Shown here in pieces: positions 51,245 to 60,578 of a stretch of DNA of 64,000 nucleotides. The stretch's first letter is position 1. Each line of letters begins with the position of its first letter. Source of the stretch: an alpha proteobacterium SCGC AAA536-G10 (GTDB lineage: Bacteria; Pseudomonadota; Alphaproteobacteria; Puniceispirillales; Marisalimonadaceae); NCBI GenBank assembly GCA_000384615.1, contig ARQU01000004.1, forward strand, positions 62,001 to 126,000, given 5' to 3'. Below the pieces are notes generated by a model. That model did no database searches, had not been told where the DNA came from, and saw only the letters and a list, made by a program, of their open reading frames with translations. Position numbers and translations under genes: made by a program.

Positions 51245-51661
51245 TTAATGTATATCAAGTGCCATTTTTGCATCTTCACTCATTCTATCCTTTGTCCAGG
51301 CAGGTTCCCATACGAGTTCGACTTCAACTAACCCTACATTATCTATTTTCGCAATTGTATCAGCAACTTGTCCTGGCATTTCTCCAGCAACAGGACAACC
51401 CGGAGCTGTGAGAGACATTTTAATTTTAATATCATTATTTTTTAATAAATTAATATCATAAATAAGGCCTAAATCATAAATGTTAACTGGTATTTCTGGA
51501 TCATAAATAGTTTCAATACATTTTATAACTTCTGTAAGTTCTATTTTTCTAGTACATATTTTATTCTTTTTACCAGCTTTAGCGGTAAATGGTTCATGCG
51601 GATCAGAAGATGGATGATGTGGCATAAATGCTGATAAAGGAAGGTCTTCAGAATTACTCAT
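51245..51661 (-). CDS. sufT: SufT-like DUF59 Fe-S assembly protein
   Basis: A 138-residue protein with a MIP18/DUF59 domain: CIETIYDPEIPVNIYDLGLI and MSLTAPGCPVAGEMPGQV with the reactive Cys. SufT helps mature Fe-S proteins under high demand. The ATG is one base after the sufS stop, so translation is coupled. The N-terminal 40 residues (HHPSSDPHEPF) are a variable tail. Confidence 0.92.
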   Translation of the reverse strand: MSNSEDLPLSAFMPHHPSSDPHEPFTAKAGKKNKICTRKIELTEVIKCIETIYDPEIPVNIYDLGLIYDINLLKNNDIKIKMSLTAPGCPVAGEMPGQVADTIAKIDNVGLVEVELVWEPAWTKDRMSEDAKMALDIH

Positions 51662-51662
51662 A

Positions 51663-52886
51663 TCAAACACCAAAGATCTTTTTTACTTTATTTAAAGACT
51701 GAGCTAATTTATCAAAATCTTCTTTTGTTGAATACGCCCCAACAGAAGCTCTAGTTGTTGATACTAAATTAAATGCATCCATTAATGGTTGTGCACAATG
51801 ATGACCTGCTCTTACTGCTACACCCTCTCTATCAATAATTGTTGCTATATCATGTGAATGGGCACAATCCATAGTAAAGGAAACTACACCTGTTTTACTA
51901 GGAGCTTTTCCAAAAACATTTACTCCTTCAATAGAATCTAATAAAGAGGTCCCATAATCAATAACACTTTTTTCATGAGCTCCAATTTTATCAATGCCAA
52001 CTTCTATAACCCAGTCTATTGCTTCTCCCAAAGCTATTGCTTCTACAATAGGTGGTGTTCCTGCTTCAAATCTTAGGGGAGGATCTGCAAATGTGGACTT
52101 TTCTATTTTAACTTTATCTATCATATCTCCACCACCTAAAAATGGCGGCATTTCTTCTAATATGTTATACTTACCAAATAATATGCCAATACCAGTAGGT
52201 CCATACAACTTATGACCAGAAAAACAATAAAAATCACATCCTAAATCAGCCACATCAACCTTTTCATGAATAACACCCTGGCACCCATCAACAATACTAA
52301 TTGCACCAATATCTTTAGCAATTTTACAAATTTCCTTAACTGGGAAAGTTGTTCCTAAAACGTTAGATACATGCGGAAAAGCAATAACCTTAGTTTTATC
52401 AGTAACTAATTTTTTTATAACAGAAGCATCAAAATCCATATTAGGATCAACATCTGCTGCTATAATACTTGCACCTTTCTGTTCTGCAATAATTTGCCAA
52501 GGTACAATATTTGCATGATGTTCTGCAATTGTGATTATTATTTCATCTCCAGGTAATATATTTTTCATTCCCCAGCTATATGCAACTAAATTTATTGCAG
52601 CTGTAGCACCTGAGGTGAAAAGAACTTCCTGTTCATTACAATTTATAAAATTTGCAATTTTTTTTCTGGCACCCTCATAACTAGAAGTGGCCTCTTCAGA
52701 TAATTTATGAAGACCTCTATGAACATTTGAATAATTAAATGAATAATTTTTATTTATAGCTTCTAAAACTTTTATAGGTTTTTGCATTGATGCAGCAGAG
52801 TCAAGATATACAAGTGGTTTATTCCAAACTTGTCTATTTAAAGCTGGGAATTGGTCTCTAATATGTTGTATATCATAAAGTTTCAT
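51663..52886 (-). CDS. sufS: Cysteine desulfurase SufS
   Basis: The 407-residue PLP enzyme takes sulfur from cysteine for the SufBCD scaffold. YCFSGHKLYGPTGIG contains the Schiff-base Lys, and VRAGHHCAQPLMD the persulfide Cys on the short loop of group II desulfurases. AEHHANIVPWQ carries the PLP-stacking His. It overlaps the end of sufD by 14 bases. No sufE gene is visible in the window. Confidence 0.96.
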   Translation of the reverse strand: MKLYDIQHIRDQFPALNRQVWNKPLVYLDSAASMQKPIKVLEAINKNYSFNYSNVHRGLHKLSEEATSSYEGARKKIANFINCNEQEVLFTSGATAAINLVAYSWGMKNILPGDEIIITIAEHHANIVPWQIIAEQKGASIIAADVDPNMDFDASVIKKLVTDKTKVIAFPHVSNVLGTTFPVKEICKIAKDIGAISIVDGCQGVIHEKVDVADLGCDFYCFSGHKLYGPTGIGILFGKYNILEEMPPFLGGGDMIDKVKIEKSTFADPPLRFEAGTPPIVEAIALGEAIDWVIEVGIDKIGAHEKSVIDYGTSLLDSIEGVNVFGKAPSKTGVVSFTMDCAHSHDIATIIDREGVAVRAGHHCAQPLMDAFNLVSTTRASVGAYSTKEDFDKLAQSLNKVKKIFGV

Positions 52887-54150
52887 TGTATGATTTTTCC
52901 TTGGTTAATATTGAAGATAAGGCCAATTCAGCTTCTTTAAACACAAAATTATGTAATGACTTATCAACTGATTGATTGATTATATCTTCTAAAAAGGCTT
53001 TTATAAGGATTTCCCTAGCTTTATTCATAGGAACACCCCTGCTATTAAGATAAAATAGTTGGTCATCATCTAATTCTCCAACTGTAGCACCATGCGCACA
53101 TATCACATCATCAGCATAAATTTCAAGTTCAGGTTTAGCATTTGCACTTGCACTATCTGAAAGTAAAATAGCTCTACTCATTTGTTGGCCGTCAGTTCTT
53201 TGGGCATGTTTTGCTACTTTAACCTTACCTTGGAATACACCTGTTGATTTTCCACCTAGGACACCTCGTACAATTTGTTTGGAAGTGCAGTCTGATACGT
53301 CATGATAAATTGCTGTAGTTAAGTCATGGTGTTGTTTATTACCAGATATATAAATTCCGTTAAGGTTTAATTTTGCACCGCACCCATTTAAATAAGCATG
53401 TGTTTCTGAACGAGTAAAAATTCCACCTTTTATCAAAGAAAACGAATTTAAATTAGATTTTTCAGATAAATATGCACAATTAGCAGATAAGTTATGTGTT
53501 TCTTTATAATCATTAAATATTTTGATAGAATTTAATGAAGCTTTGTTTCTTAATTCTGTAAGTTGCAATGGCATTGCCAATGAAGTTAAGTGATTGAAAC
53601 GTTCAATTAAATATAAACTGCTGTTCTCCTTCAATTCTATATATAATACTGGATGAACTGATTGGCTGTTTTCACCACCTTCATATATTATTTCAAAAAA
53701 ATCCTTAACTTTTGTATCTTTTGTTACAGTCAATTTCATTATTGACGGAGTACAAGATAATGACGCATTTGTAGATGGATGATTACTTAAATTACTCTTT
53801 TTAATTTTTTGCAAGTACTCTAAGCTTTCACTATCACCAAGAATTGATAAATTTACACCCGAAGGCATGTCGGAAGATAGATCCTCTCGAAAAGCACCAT
53901 CGATAAATTGAATAATAGTTGATCCATTAAGTTTTGATGTGTTTGTATTATTCTTTTTAAAATTAGGATTTATCGGTTTAATTTTTTTTCTAGATAAAGA
54001 TCCTAACCTACTTAATCTCCATGTTTCTTCTCGAGGACCAGGCCAACTTTTAAAATCGTTACATGCTATCCTTCTAAAATTAGTATCTTTAAACTGATTA
54101 GTATAATTTTTAAGAGAATTGATATAATCGTCTTTAATACTATGCTGCAT
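52873..54150 (-). CDS. sufD: Fe-S scaffold subunit SufD
   Basis: A 425-residue beta-helix protein that pairs with SufB and SufC. The C-terminal half is conserved: GVLGGKSTGVFQGKVKVAKH, KPELEIYADDVICAHGATVG with the cluster-site His, and LFYLNSRGVPMNKAREIL. The N-terminal 120 residues are variable, as usual. It overlaps sufC by 11 bases and sufS by 14. Confidence 0.94.
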   Translation of the reverse strand: MQHSIKDDYINSLKNYTNQFKDTNFRRIACNDFKSWPGPREETWRLSRLGSLSRKKIKPINPNFKKNNTNTSKLNGSTIIQFIDGAFREDLSSDMPSGVNLSILGDSESLEYLQKIKKSNLSNHPSTNASLSCTPSIMKLTVTKDTKVKDFFEIIYEGGENSQSVHPVLYIELKENSSLYLIERFNHLTSLAMPLQLTELRNKASLNSIKIFNDYKETHNLSANCAYLSEKSNLNSFSLIKGGIFTRSETHAYLNGCGAKLNLNGIYISGNKQHHDLTTAIYHDVSDCTSKQIVRGVLGGKSTGVFQGKVKVAKHAQRTDGQQMSRAILLSDSASANAKPELEIYADDVICAHGATVGELDDDQLFYLNSRGVPMNKAREILIKAFLEDIINQSVDKSLHNFVFKEAELALSSILTKEKSYNETL

Positions 54151-54892
54151 TAATTAAACCTGAATAACCATTTTTTTCAACTTCTAGAGCTAATTCTGGT
54201 CCACCAGACTTGATAATAACGCCGTCAGACAAAATATGAACAAAATCAGGGATAATGTAATCTAATAACCTTTGATAATGTGTAATAACAACAATAGCAT
54301 TTTCATTATTTCTCTGAGCATTAACACCATCAGAGACTATTTTAAGGGCATCAACATCGAGACCTGAGTCAGTTTCATCTAAAATAGAAACTTTAGGTTT
54401 TAGCAATGCCATTTGTAAAATCTCAAATCGTTTTTTTTCTCCACCTGAAAATCCAACATTTACTGCTCTTTTTAACATTTCATCTTTGACAAACATTTTT
54501 GAAGCTTCTTTCCTTGCTTCCTTAACAAAAGCTAAATGATCAAGTTCCTTTTTGCCTAAAAAATTTCTTCTTGAGTTAACTGCCTCTCTTAAAAAACTCA
54601 TTCCTCCAACACCGGGTAATTCAACAGGATATTGAAAAGCTAGGAACAAACCAGATCTTGCTCTCTCATCTGCTTCCATTTCAGATAAAGATATTCCATC
54701 TAGTAAAATCTCACCTTCTTCTAATTCATATCCATCTCGTCCTGCTAACATATAAGATAAGGTACTTTTACCAGAACCGTTAGGTCCCATTATTGCATGA
54801 ACTTCACCTTTATTTACTGATAAGGAAACACCGTTCAGAATATTTTTATCATCAAGTTTAAGATGAGCATTTTTGATTTCAAGTAATGACAT
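54140..54892 (-). CDS. sufC: SufC ATPase
   Basis: The 250-residue ABC-type ATPase drives the SufBCD scaffold. Walker A GPNGSGKSTLSYMLAG, signature GFSGGEKKRFEILQ, and Walker B with DETDSGLDVDALKIV are intact. It has no membrane partner. It is 32 bases after the sufB stop and overlaps sufD. Confidence 0.96.
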   Translation of the reverse strand: MSLLEIKNAHLKLDDKNILNGVSLSVNKGEVHAIMGPNGSGKSTLSYMLAGRDGYELEEGEILLDGISLSEMEADERARSGLFLAFQYPVELPGVGGMSFLREAVNSRRNFLGKKELDHLAFVKEARKEASKMFVKDEMLKRAVNVGFSGGEKKRFEILQMALLKPKVSILDETDSGLDVDALKIVSDGVNAQRNNENAIVVITHYQRLLDYIIPDFVHILSDGVIIKSGGPELALEVEKNGYSGLINAA

Positions 54893-54924
54893 ATCAATTC
54901 CAATTTAAAATATTTTTAACTCAA

Positions 54925-56586
54925 TTAACCTACAGAGCCCTCTAAACTTATCCCAATTAATTTTTGTGCTTCTACTGCAAACTCCATTGGCAATTCTTTC
55001 ATAACTTCTTTGCAAAAACCATTTACAATCAAAGATGTAGCTTGTTCAGTATCAAGACCTCTTTGAAGACAGTAAAAAAGTTGATCTTCAGAAATCTTCG
55101 AGGTAGTGGCTTCATGTTCAACTCTTGCTGATGGGGTGTGTTGATTTATATAAGGAACAGTATGTGCTCCGCACTGATCACCAATTAACAAAGAATCGCA
55201 TTGTGTAAAATTCCTAGAACCCTTAGCATTTTTTTGAATTTGAACTTGACCTCTGTACGTATTTTGAGCTTTACCTGCTGAAATTCCTTTTGAAATAATT
55301 GTAGATTTAGTATTATTTCCTATATGTATCATTTTAGTTCCAGTATCAGCCTGTTGAGCGTTATTTGCTACTGCTACAGAATAAAATTCTCCAACTGAAT
55401 TGTCTCCTCTGAGGACACAAGATGGATATTTCCATGTTATTGCTGAACCAGTTTCGACTTGTGTCCATGATATTTTTGACCTTTTGCCAAGACAATTACC
55501 TCTTTTGGTAACAAAATTATAAATTCCGCCTTTTCCATCTTTATCACCTGGATACCAATTTTGAACTGTTGAATATTTTATCTCTGCATCATCCATAGCA
55601 ACCAACTCTACGACAGCAGCATGCAACTGATTTTCATCTCTTTGTGGTGCAGTACAACCTTCTAGATACGAAACATATGCATTATCTTCAACGATAATTA
55701 ATGTTCTTTCAAATTGACCTGAATTTTGTTCATTTATTCTAAAGTAAGTTGATAACTCCATTGGACATTTCACACCTTTAGGAACGTATACAAATGATCC
55801 ATCAGTAAAAACTGCAGAATTAAGAGCGGCATAATAATTATCACCTATAGGTATTACAGATCCAATATATTTTTTTACAAGGTCTGGATAATTTTGAACT
55901 GCTTCTGATATTGGACAAAAAATAATACCTTCATCAGCAAGTTTATCTCTAAAAGTTGTTGCTACTGAGACTGAATCAAAAACATAGTCAACTGCAACAC
56001 CTGCTAAAACTTCCTGTTCTTTGATTGGTATGCCTAATTTTTCGTAAGTTTTCAACAACTCAGGATCTACCTCATCAAGACTATTCAACTTAGGCTTAGT
56101 TTTTGGTGCTGAATAATAATAAATATCTTGAAAATCTATTTTTGGAAAATTAACCATGGCCCAATTGGGTTCATCCATAGTCAACCATTTCCATCTAATG
56201 CCATATTCATTGACTTTCCAATCTTCTAATTCATTAATCAACATTTTATAATTATTAATTACTTGTTTTTTTGTAAACCAACCCTGAATATTCAAATGAA
56301 CGTAACCGGACTTTCTTTTGTGGAATAATCTTTGAAAACTATTTTTGGGGTCATTTATAAAATCATTCTCTATTTCTCTTAATATTTCTCCTTGAAAAAC
56401 TTCATTAGGCATACAATTAAAAATATCTGATAATTTTTTTAAATGTTTATTAGGATCTGAAATACCTTTTTCAATTCTAGAATATTGAGATTGAGTTATA
56501 CCCAAAAGTTTTGAAATATCATTTTGACTATATCCAAATTGAACTCTTCTTCTTTCAAGTGGATTTGTTATATTATTTTTATTCAT
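54925..56586 (-). CDS. sufB: SufB Fe-S scaffold with an N-terminal XRE-type helix-turn-helix domain
   Basis: The 553-residue protein is longer than usual SufB (about 470-495). Residues about 10-65 form a Cro/CI-type domain: [19 protein letters not shown], then [20 protein letters not shown] as the recognition helix and turn, then [16 protein letters not shown] divergent linker covers 66-130. From residue 131 ([19 protein letters not shown]) the standard core runs to the end, with [19 protein letters not shown] holding the cluster-assembly Cys, [10 protein letters not shown] and [11 protein letters not shown]. The frame is unbroken, so this is a true fusion in this sequence. It heads the suf operon; a palindrome fills its promoter. 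Inference: a scaffold that also represses its own operon. Confidence 0.93.
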   Translation of the reverse strand: MNKNNITNPLERRRVQFGYSQNDISKLLGITQSQYSRIEKGISDPNKHLKKLSDIFNCMPNEVFQGEILREIENDFINDPKNSFQRLFHKRKSGYVHLNIQGWFTKKQVINNYKMLINELEDWKVNEYGIRWKWLTMDEPNWAMVNFPKIDFQDIYYYSAPKTKPKLNSLDEVDPELLKTYEKLGIPIKEQEVLAGVAVDYVFDSVSVATTFRDKLADEGIIFCPISEAVQNYPDLVKKYIGSVIPIGDNYYAALNSAVFTDGSFVYVPKGVKCPMELSTYFRINEQNSGQFERTLIIVEDNAYVSYLEGCTAPQRDENQLHAAVVELVAMDDAEIKYSTVQNWYPGDKDGKGGIYNFVTKRGNCLGKRSKISWTQVETGSAITWKYPSCVLRGDNSVGEFYSVAVANNAQQADTGTKMIHIGNNTKSTIISKGISAGKAQNTYRGQVQIQKNAKGSRNFTQCDSLLIGDQCGAHTVPYINQHTPSARVEHEATTSKISEDQLFYCLQRGLDTEQATSLIVNGFCKEVMKELPMEFAVEAQKLIGISLEGSVG

Positions 56587-56594
56587 ATTTAAGC

Positions 56595-56622
56595 ATAATA
56601 TGTATTATAATGCATATGTCAA
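56595..56622 (-). promoter_or_regulatory. suf operon promoter (sigma70-like, nearly leaderless)
   Basis: On the minus strand TTGACA (56622-56617, a perfect -35) and TATTAT (56600-56595, five of six -10 bases) are 16 bases apart. The -10 ends nine bases before the sufB ATG, so the predicted transcript begins within a few bases of the ATG. No ribosome site is present, which agrees. Confidence 0.75.
56598..56617. promoter_or_regulatory. 20-bp palindrome in the suf promoter, candidate operator
   Basis: ATATGTATTA and TAATGCATAT are inverted repeats with nine of ten positions matching. The site spans the whole -35/-10 spacer, so a bound dimer would block RNA polymerase. XRE-type domains usually bind such dyads. 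The binding protein is not shown. Confidence 0.6.
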
Positions 56623-56661
56623 TACCCTTTATTTATATTTTAAAATTTCTATAAAAGTTAT

Positions 56662-57795
56662 TTAAATTTTAGCTAAGTTCATTAGTACGGGAATGTTTTT
56701 TTTAAATTTAAAAAAGCCTTTGGTGGCATGTGGAAAAGCATTACGATCCCAATCTCTTAAGTAAAATACATAATTAATATCCAATTTCTTAAGTTTATTT
56801 TTAAATTGATGATTATTCAAAATTTTATTTCCTACAGTTTCATATGGTAATATTAAATTTTTTATTTTTTTTTCTATTAGCCAACAAAATATTTCTTGAT
56901 AATTTTTAGTAAGACAAAAATTTTTATTTCTATTCAAAATATCTTCATCAATTTTTGTTTGGAATTCACGAATAAGTTTATTTTCGTGATCTGTCGAAAA
57001 TAAACAACAATGGTAAGTAAGTTCCTGTTTATCAAATATTTCATTTATAGATAAATCATTTTTATTTAATATGATGCCTAATTCATCACTGTTTTTTAAT
57101 TGCAACCTCTCAGGTTGTTTAAACTTTACTATTTTATTATTATGGTGATTTTGATATTTACTAATTACTTTCTCATTTAATTGGCCTTTAGGGTTAAATC
57201 TATATTTTGTAAAATAACTAATATTATCTGAACTAGCTAAGTATGGTTTATTTAAGGTTTGTAAACCTGCTACCCACCTCCAACCTAAAGTATTTGAAGC
57301 AGGGCAAAAATCAATAAGATTTCTTGCAAAAAAATCTGCCCCAGATTGCCAATCATAACCTAAAGTAAAAATCCAAATACTTGCAAACCACATTCTTGAG
57401 TGATTGTGTAAATATCCAGTATTTAATAATTCATCTTTCCAATAATCAAAGCATTTTATACCTGTTTTACTTGGTACTTTCTGAACTCTGTTTGATTTTA
57501 TATATTCATCATATACCCAAGGGTGTGTCTCTAGCCAACCTTTCCAATAAGTTTTCCAAAAAATCTCATCTATAAACTTTTCAATAGATTCAACATTAGT
57601 TTTGCTGACTGCAATTTTTAAAACTTCTACCTCATTTACAAACCTTGTACTTAAATATGGTGAAAGTTTTGAAACATTTTTATGAGGGATACCTAAATCA
57701 AAATTTCTTTTTGAAGAGTAGCATAATAGTTCGGTTTCACAAAATTTAATCAGGTTAGAAATGACTTCAGATTTTTTGGTGGGAAACATATTCAT
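56662..57795 (-). CDS. Photolyase/cryptochrome-family FAD-binding protein with its FAD domain first
   Basis: A 377-residue protein. The FAD-binding helical domain of the photolyase/cryptochrome family starts near the N-terminus: RNFDLGIPHKNVSKLSPYLS, FWKTYWKGWLETHPWVY, TGIKCFDYWKDELLNTGYLH, NHSRMWFASIWIFTLGYDW and NTLGWRWVAGLQTLNKPYL. The C-terminal 120 residues look alpha/beta (NLILPYETVGNKIL, INYVFYLRDWDRNAFPHATK), which may be a permuted counterpart of the usual N-terminal antenna domain. ATG 57795 is chosen; the open frame extends upstream to 57930 but that part is hydrophobic and unlike the family. DNA repair or light sensing is inference. A decayed copy lies at 62148-62510. Confidence 0.82.
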   Translation of the reverse strand: MNMFPTKKSEVISNLIKFCETELLCYSSKRNFDLGIPHKNVSKLSPYLSTRFVNEVEVLKIAVSKTNVESIEKFIDEIFWKTYWKGWLETHPWVYDEYIKSNRVQKVPSKTGIKCFDYWKDELLNTGYLHNHSRMWFASIWIFTLGYDWQSGADFFARNLIDFCPASNTLGWRWVAGLQTLNKPYLASSDNISYFTKYRFNPKGQLNEKVISKYQNHHNNKIVKFKQPERLQLKNSDELGIILNKNDLSINEIFDKQELTYHCCLFSTDHENKLIREFQTKIDEDILNRNKNFCLTKNYQEIFCWLIEKKIKNLILPYETVGNKILNNHQFKNKLKKLDINYVFYLRDWDRNAFPHATKGFFKFKKNIPVLMNLAKI

Positions 57796-58565
57796 TATAT
57801 CAGATTCTCTAATTAAAAAATATGAAAATGTCAAAATAAATACTTCAGTTACAGTAAGTTTATGTATTAGAAGTTTGCCGATTACTAGACTTAATATGAG
57901 TTCATTTAAAATAATTGATAAATTTAACAAACTTTAAACTTAAAGCTAAAATTAACTGATTTTTCACTACTTATAATTATAAAAATTTTCCTAATATTAG
58001 GTTAAATAGATTAGTATCAAAAATACATTTTCATTTTTTCTGATATTGCAATTCATCATTATTCTGAATGATCATACTCCAATATATAGCTTTTAAAAAA
58101 TATACAACATGTATTGATTTCAGAATTTAAACTAACAAAACTTTTAACATGATTAATACTAATTTTTAAAAGAAACTTTTTTATGTTACTAAACATATAA
58201 TAGATTTTAGGAATTGTTTTACAAATTATATCATTCAAACTTGCTAATTGACCATACACATCCTAGTTTTTCTACTTAAGAAATTTTTTTCAAAATTCCA
58301 ATCATCGAATATATATAGCCAAATTAGTACAAATGAGCTTTCATATATCTATTATTGTTTGTAACAATAAATATAATTTCTAATTGTTTTTAAAAGTTAA
58401 ACATTATAATTAATAATCACATTTAAAAAAATTGTAAGAATATTTTAAATTATTTTTTCTCAATTAAACAAAAATATAATTATGTGGTTTTAAATAAGGG
58501 GTGTAATAATTGTAAACGATTATGAAAAAGCAGATTTTCAAAATTTGCATATTTTAATTTTAACG
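57796..58565. other. Long AT-rich spacer
   Basis: About 770 bases between the HAD gene and the photolyase gene. A 66-codon minus-strand frame (58059-58259) has no ribosome site or recognisable sequence, and I do not call it. No RNA gene or repeat is apparent. The photolyase promoter must lie here. Confidence 0.5.
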
Positions 58566-59195
58566 TTAATGTATTATCTGTTTAATTTCCATTAAATTAG
58601 AAATAGTATTAACATCATTAACTAGGTTTGATGGCAACATATTTTCTTCATAATTATTAAAGTGAATAAAGTGAGCACCTAAGTTTTGTGCAAACTGTAA
58701 ATCAAATATCATATCACCAATATAAAGAATCTGACTTGCATTTAAATTAAATTCATCTAAGATTTTTAATCCTGGATCGGGATGAGGCTTAAAAGCTTTC
58801 AAATCGTCTCCACAAATTAAAATATCCACCTCAAGTTTTTTTTCAAAAATTATAAGTTCTGCATTTTTTCGTGGTTTAGATGTTATTATTGACGTAGAAA
58901 AACCAGTTTTATTACACCAAAAAAGAATTTCTTTTGCATAATCTGTTAATTTTATTTGATTTGAAAGTTTTTTGGTTTTGCTAAAATACAGTATTTCAAT
59001 TTCATTTTTAATTCCGCTTAAACTTAAATTATTTAAGATATGATGGAACGGTATACCAATAAATTTTTTATAACTATCAAATCCTACGGCCAAACCAAGT
59101 TCTAACATAGTTTCAGCCCATGCTTGCTTCATAATTGGAAAAGAATTAATTAAAGTTCCATCTAAATCAAAAGATATATGTTTAACTTTTTTCAT
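58566..59195 (-). CDS. HAD-family phosphatase
   Basis: A 209-residue hydrolase of HAD subfamily IA. Motif I is FDLDGTLINSF with the nucleophile Asp, motif II ends in SIITSKPRKN, motif III Lys lies in FKPHPDPGLKIL, and motif IV is ILYIGDMIFDLQFA. It overlaps kdsB by 14 bases, so the two are translated together. Sequence resembles phosphoglycolate-type phosphatases. A link to Kdo or another surface sugar is suggested only by its partner. Confidence 0.88.
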   Translation of the reverse strand: MKKVKHISFDLDGTLINSFPIMKQAWAETMLELGLAVGFDSYKKFIGIPFHHILNNLSLSGIKNEIEILYFSKTKKLSNQIKLTDYAKEILFWCNKTGFSTSIITSKPRKNAELIIFEKKLEVDILICGDDLKAFKPHPDPGLKILDEFNLNASQILYIGDMIFDLQFAQNLGAHFIHFNNYEENMLPSNLVNDVNTISNLMEIKQIIH

Positions 59196-59958
59196 TAAAT
59201 AAACCCTCTTTATATAATTTTAAAAAATAATCGTCCGTTTCAATCATACGGCAAGCTTTTTGATAATCCTCTTCGGTATCAACAGACATAGATTGACCAT
59301 CCATTTTGAATGTACCAATATCAATATTATTTTCTATTAATCGAAACAATTCTATTTTCTCTATTTTTTCTAATTCTGTAGGAAATAAAGAATAATATTT
59401 TTTTAACACATCTGATCTAAAGCCAATGATACTTAAATGTTTTTTCATTGGGTAACTTACTTGACCAAAATAATTAGGAACATCTGATCGTGAAAAATAT
59501 ATAATTCTATCAGACGAGCTGACAATTTTAACTCTATTAGGATTATTTGATTCTTCAAATTCTTGGTAAGGTACAATACAGCCATACTTAGAATGAGCAA
59601 CTTTACTAGCAACTTCTGAAATATAGTTAATACTTACAAAAGGTTCGTCACCTTGAACATCAACTATAATTTCGCTGTTTGATAAATTTAATAACATTGC
59701 TGCTTCTGCAATCCTATCAGTACCGTTTAGATGATTATGTCTAGTATTACAAACTTCAATTCCGTATTTTTCACATTCATAAATAATGGTTGCAGAATCT
59801 GTACAAACGATAGTTCTTTTTACTATAGGACATTGCAACGATCTAATCGCAACGTGTATTATCATTGGAATTCCAGCAATCTTCTTCATTGGCTTTCCAT
59901 ACAATCGTGAACTCTCCATTCTTGCAGGAATTAAGACTATACATTTTTCATTTGGCAT
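59182..59958 (-). CDS. kdsB: 3-deoxy-manno-octulosonate cytidylyltransferase
   Basis: A 258-residue enzyme that activates Kdo (or a related 3-deoxy sugar acid) as the CMP form. The N-terminal CIVLIPARMESSRLYGKPM binds CTP; VDVQGDEPFVS holds the metal Asp; MSVDTEEDYQKAC ends the fold. Usual KdsB reads RLPGKPL, so the Tyr-Gly variant could mark a paralogue such as a capsule type. It overlaps the HAD gene. KdsD is at 47284. Confidence 0.88.
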   Translation of the reverse strand: MPNEKCIVLIPARMESSRLYGKPMKKIAGIPMIIHVAIRSLQCPIVKRTIVCTDSATIIYECEKYGIEVCNTRHNHLNGTDRIAEAAMLLNLSNSEIIVDVQGDEPFVSINYISEVASKVAHSKYGCIVPYQEFEESNNPNRVKIVSSSDRIIYFSRSDVPNYFGQVSYPMKKHLSIIGFRSDVLKKYYSLFPTELEKIEKIELFRLIENNIDIGTFKMDGQSMSVDTEEDYQKACRMIETDDYFLKLYKEGLFNEKS

Positions 59959-60578
59959 TTCTATAATATTCCTTTATTTTATATCTACATAAAAGTATGC
60001 CAATAACGGCAATAATATGTTTTTCTATTATCAATTTATACAGTAATAACTTTTTTAATACCGATAGCTAGTAAATGTTAAAAACTTAATGTCGTTTATT
60101 ATGTCAATATATAAGACTTAAAGGCGTTCAACTAATAATTCTTGTTCTTTAATATAAATTATTTATCCACATACTTACTGAATTTTGTATAAAAATTGAA
60201 TTAGTATAAATCATATTTGTTCTAAGTATGTCGTCATTAACTGGTATTTTCCTTTGTTTTTGTAATTTTTATAAAGTTTAATTATTTCCTTAGTTTTACT
60301 TTAAGTATACAACAAGATGTGATTTTATTAATTCAAATAGTATAAAAATTATGATTTTTATATTTTATCTTTTATTAAACTTTTAATCAGAATTTTTTTC
60401 TGTAGAATACTTTTTTTATAAAAATTGTCTCAACTCTATATTTTCCAACAGGTAAAATTTTGATTTGAGTTGTTTTATTTTTTACCTTTCAGCAAGATCA
60501 TAACCGTCAGTCATATTAATATAATAACAAAATTTTAAAGTTTTATTACGTGAATATTTTAGTTAATATTGAGAGCTT
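59959..60578. other. Long AT-rich spacer with one perfect DnaA box
   Basis: About 620 bases between kdsB and the Wzz-like gene without a supported gene. It contains TTATCCACA at 60163-60171. I see no second box, no GATC/GANTC cluster and no clear repeat. Confidence 0.5.
60163..60171 (+). promoter_or_regulatory. Perfect match to the DnaA box
   Basis: TTATCCACA matches the DnaA consensus exactly. A single box can occur by chance and does not make an origin. Confidence 0.3.

Noticed and set aside
58059-58259. Minus-strand 66-codon frame in a long spacer
   Set aside because: No ribosome site, no recognisable sequence, and composition like the rest of the spacer.
59959-60578. Chromosomal replication origin
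   Set aside because: Only one DnaA box, no box cluster, and no typical origin genes next to it.
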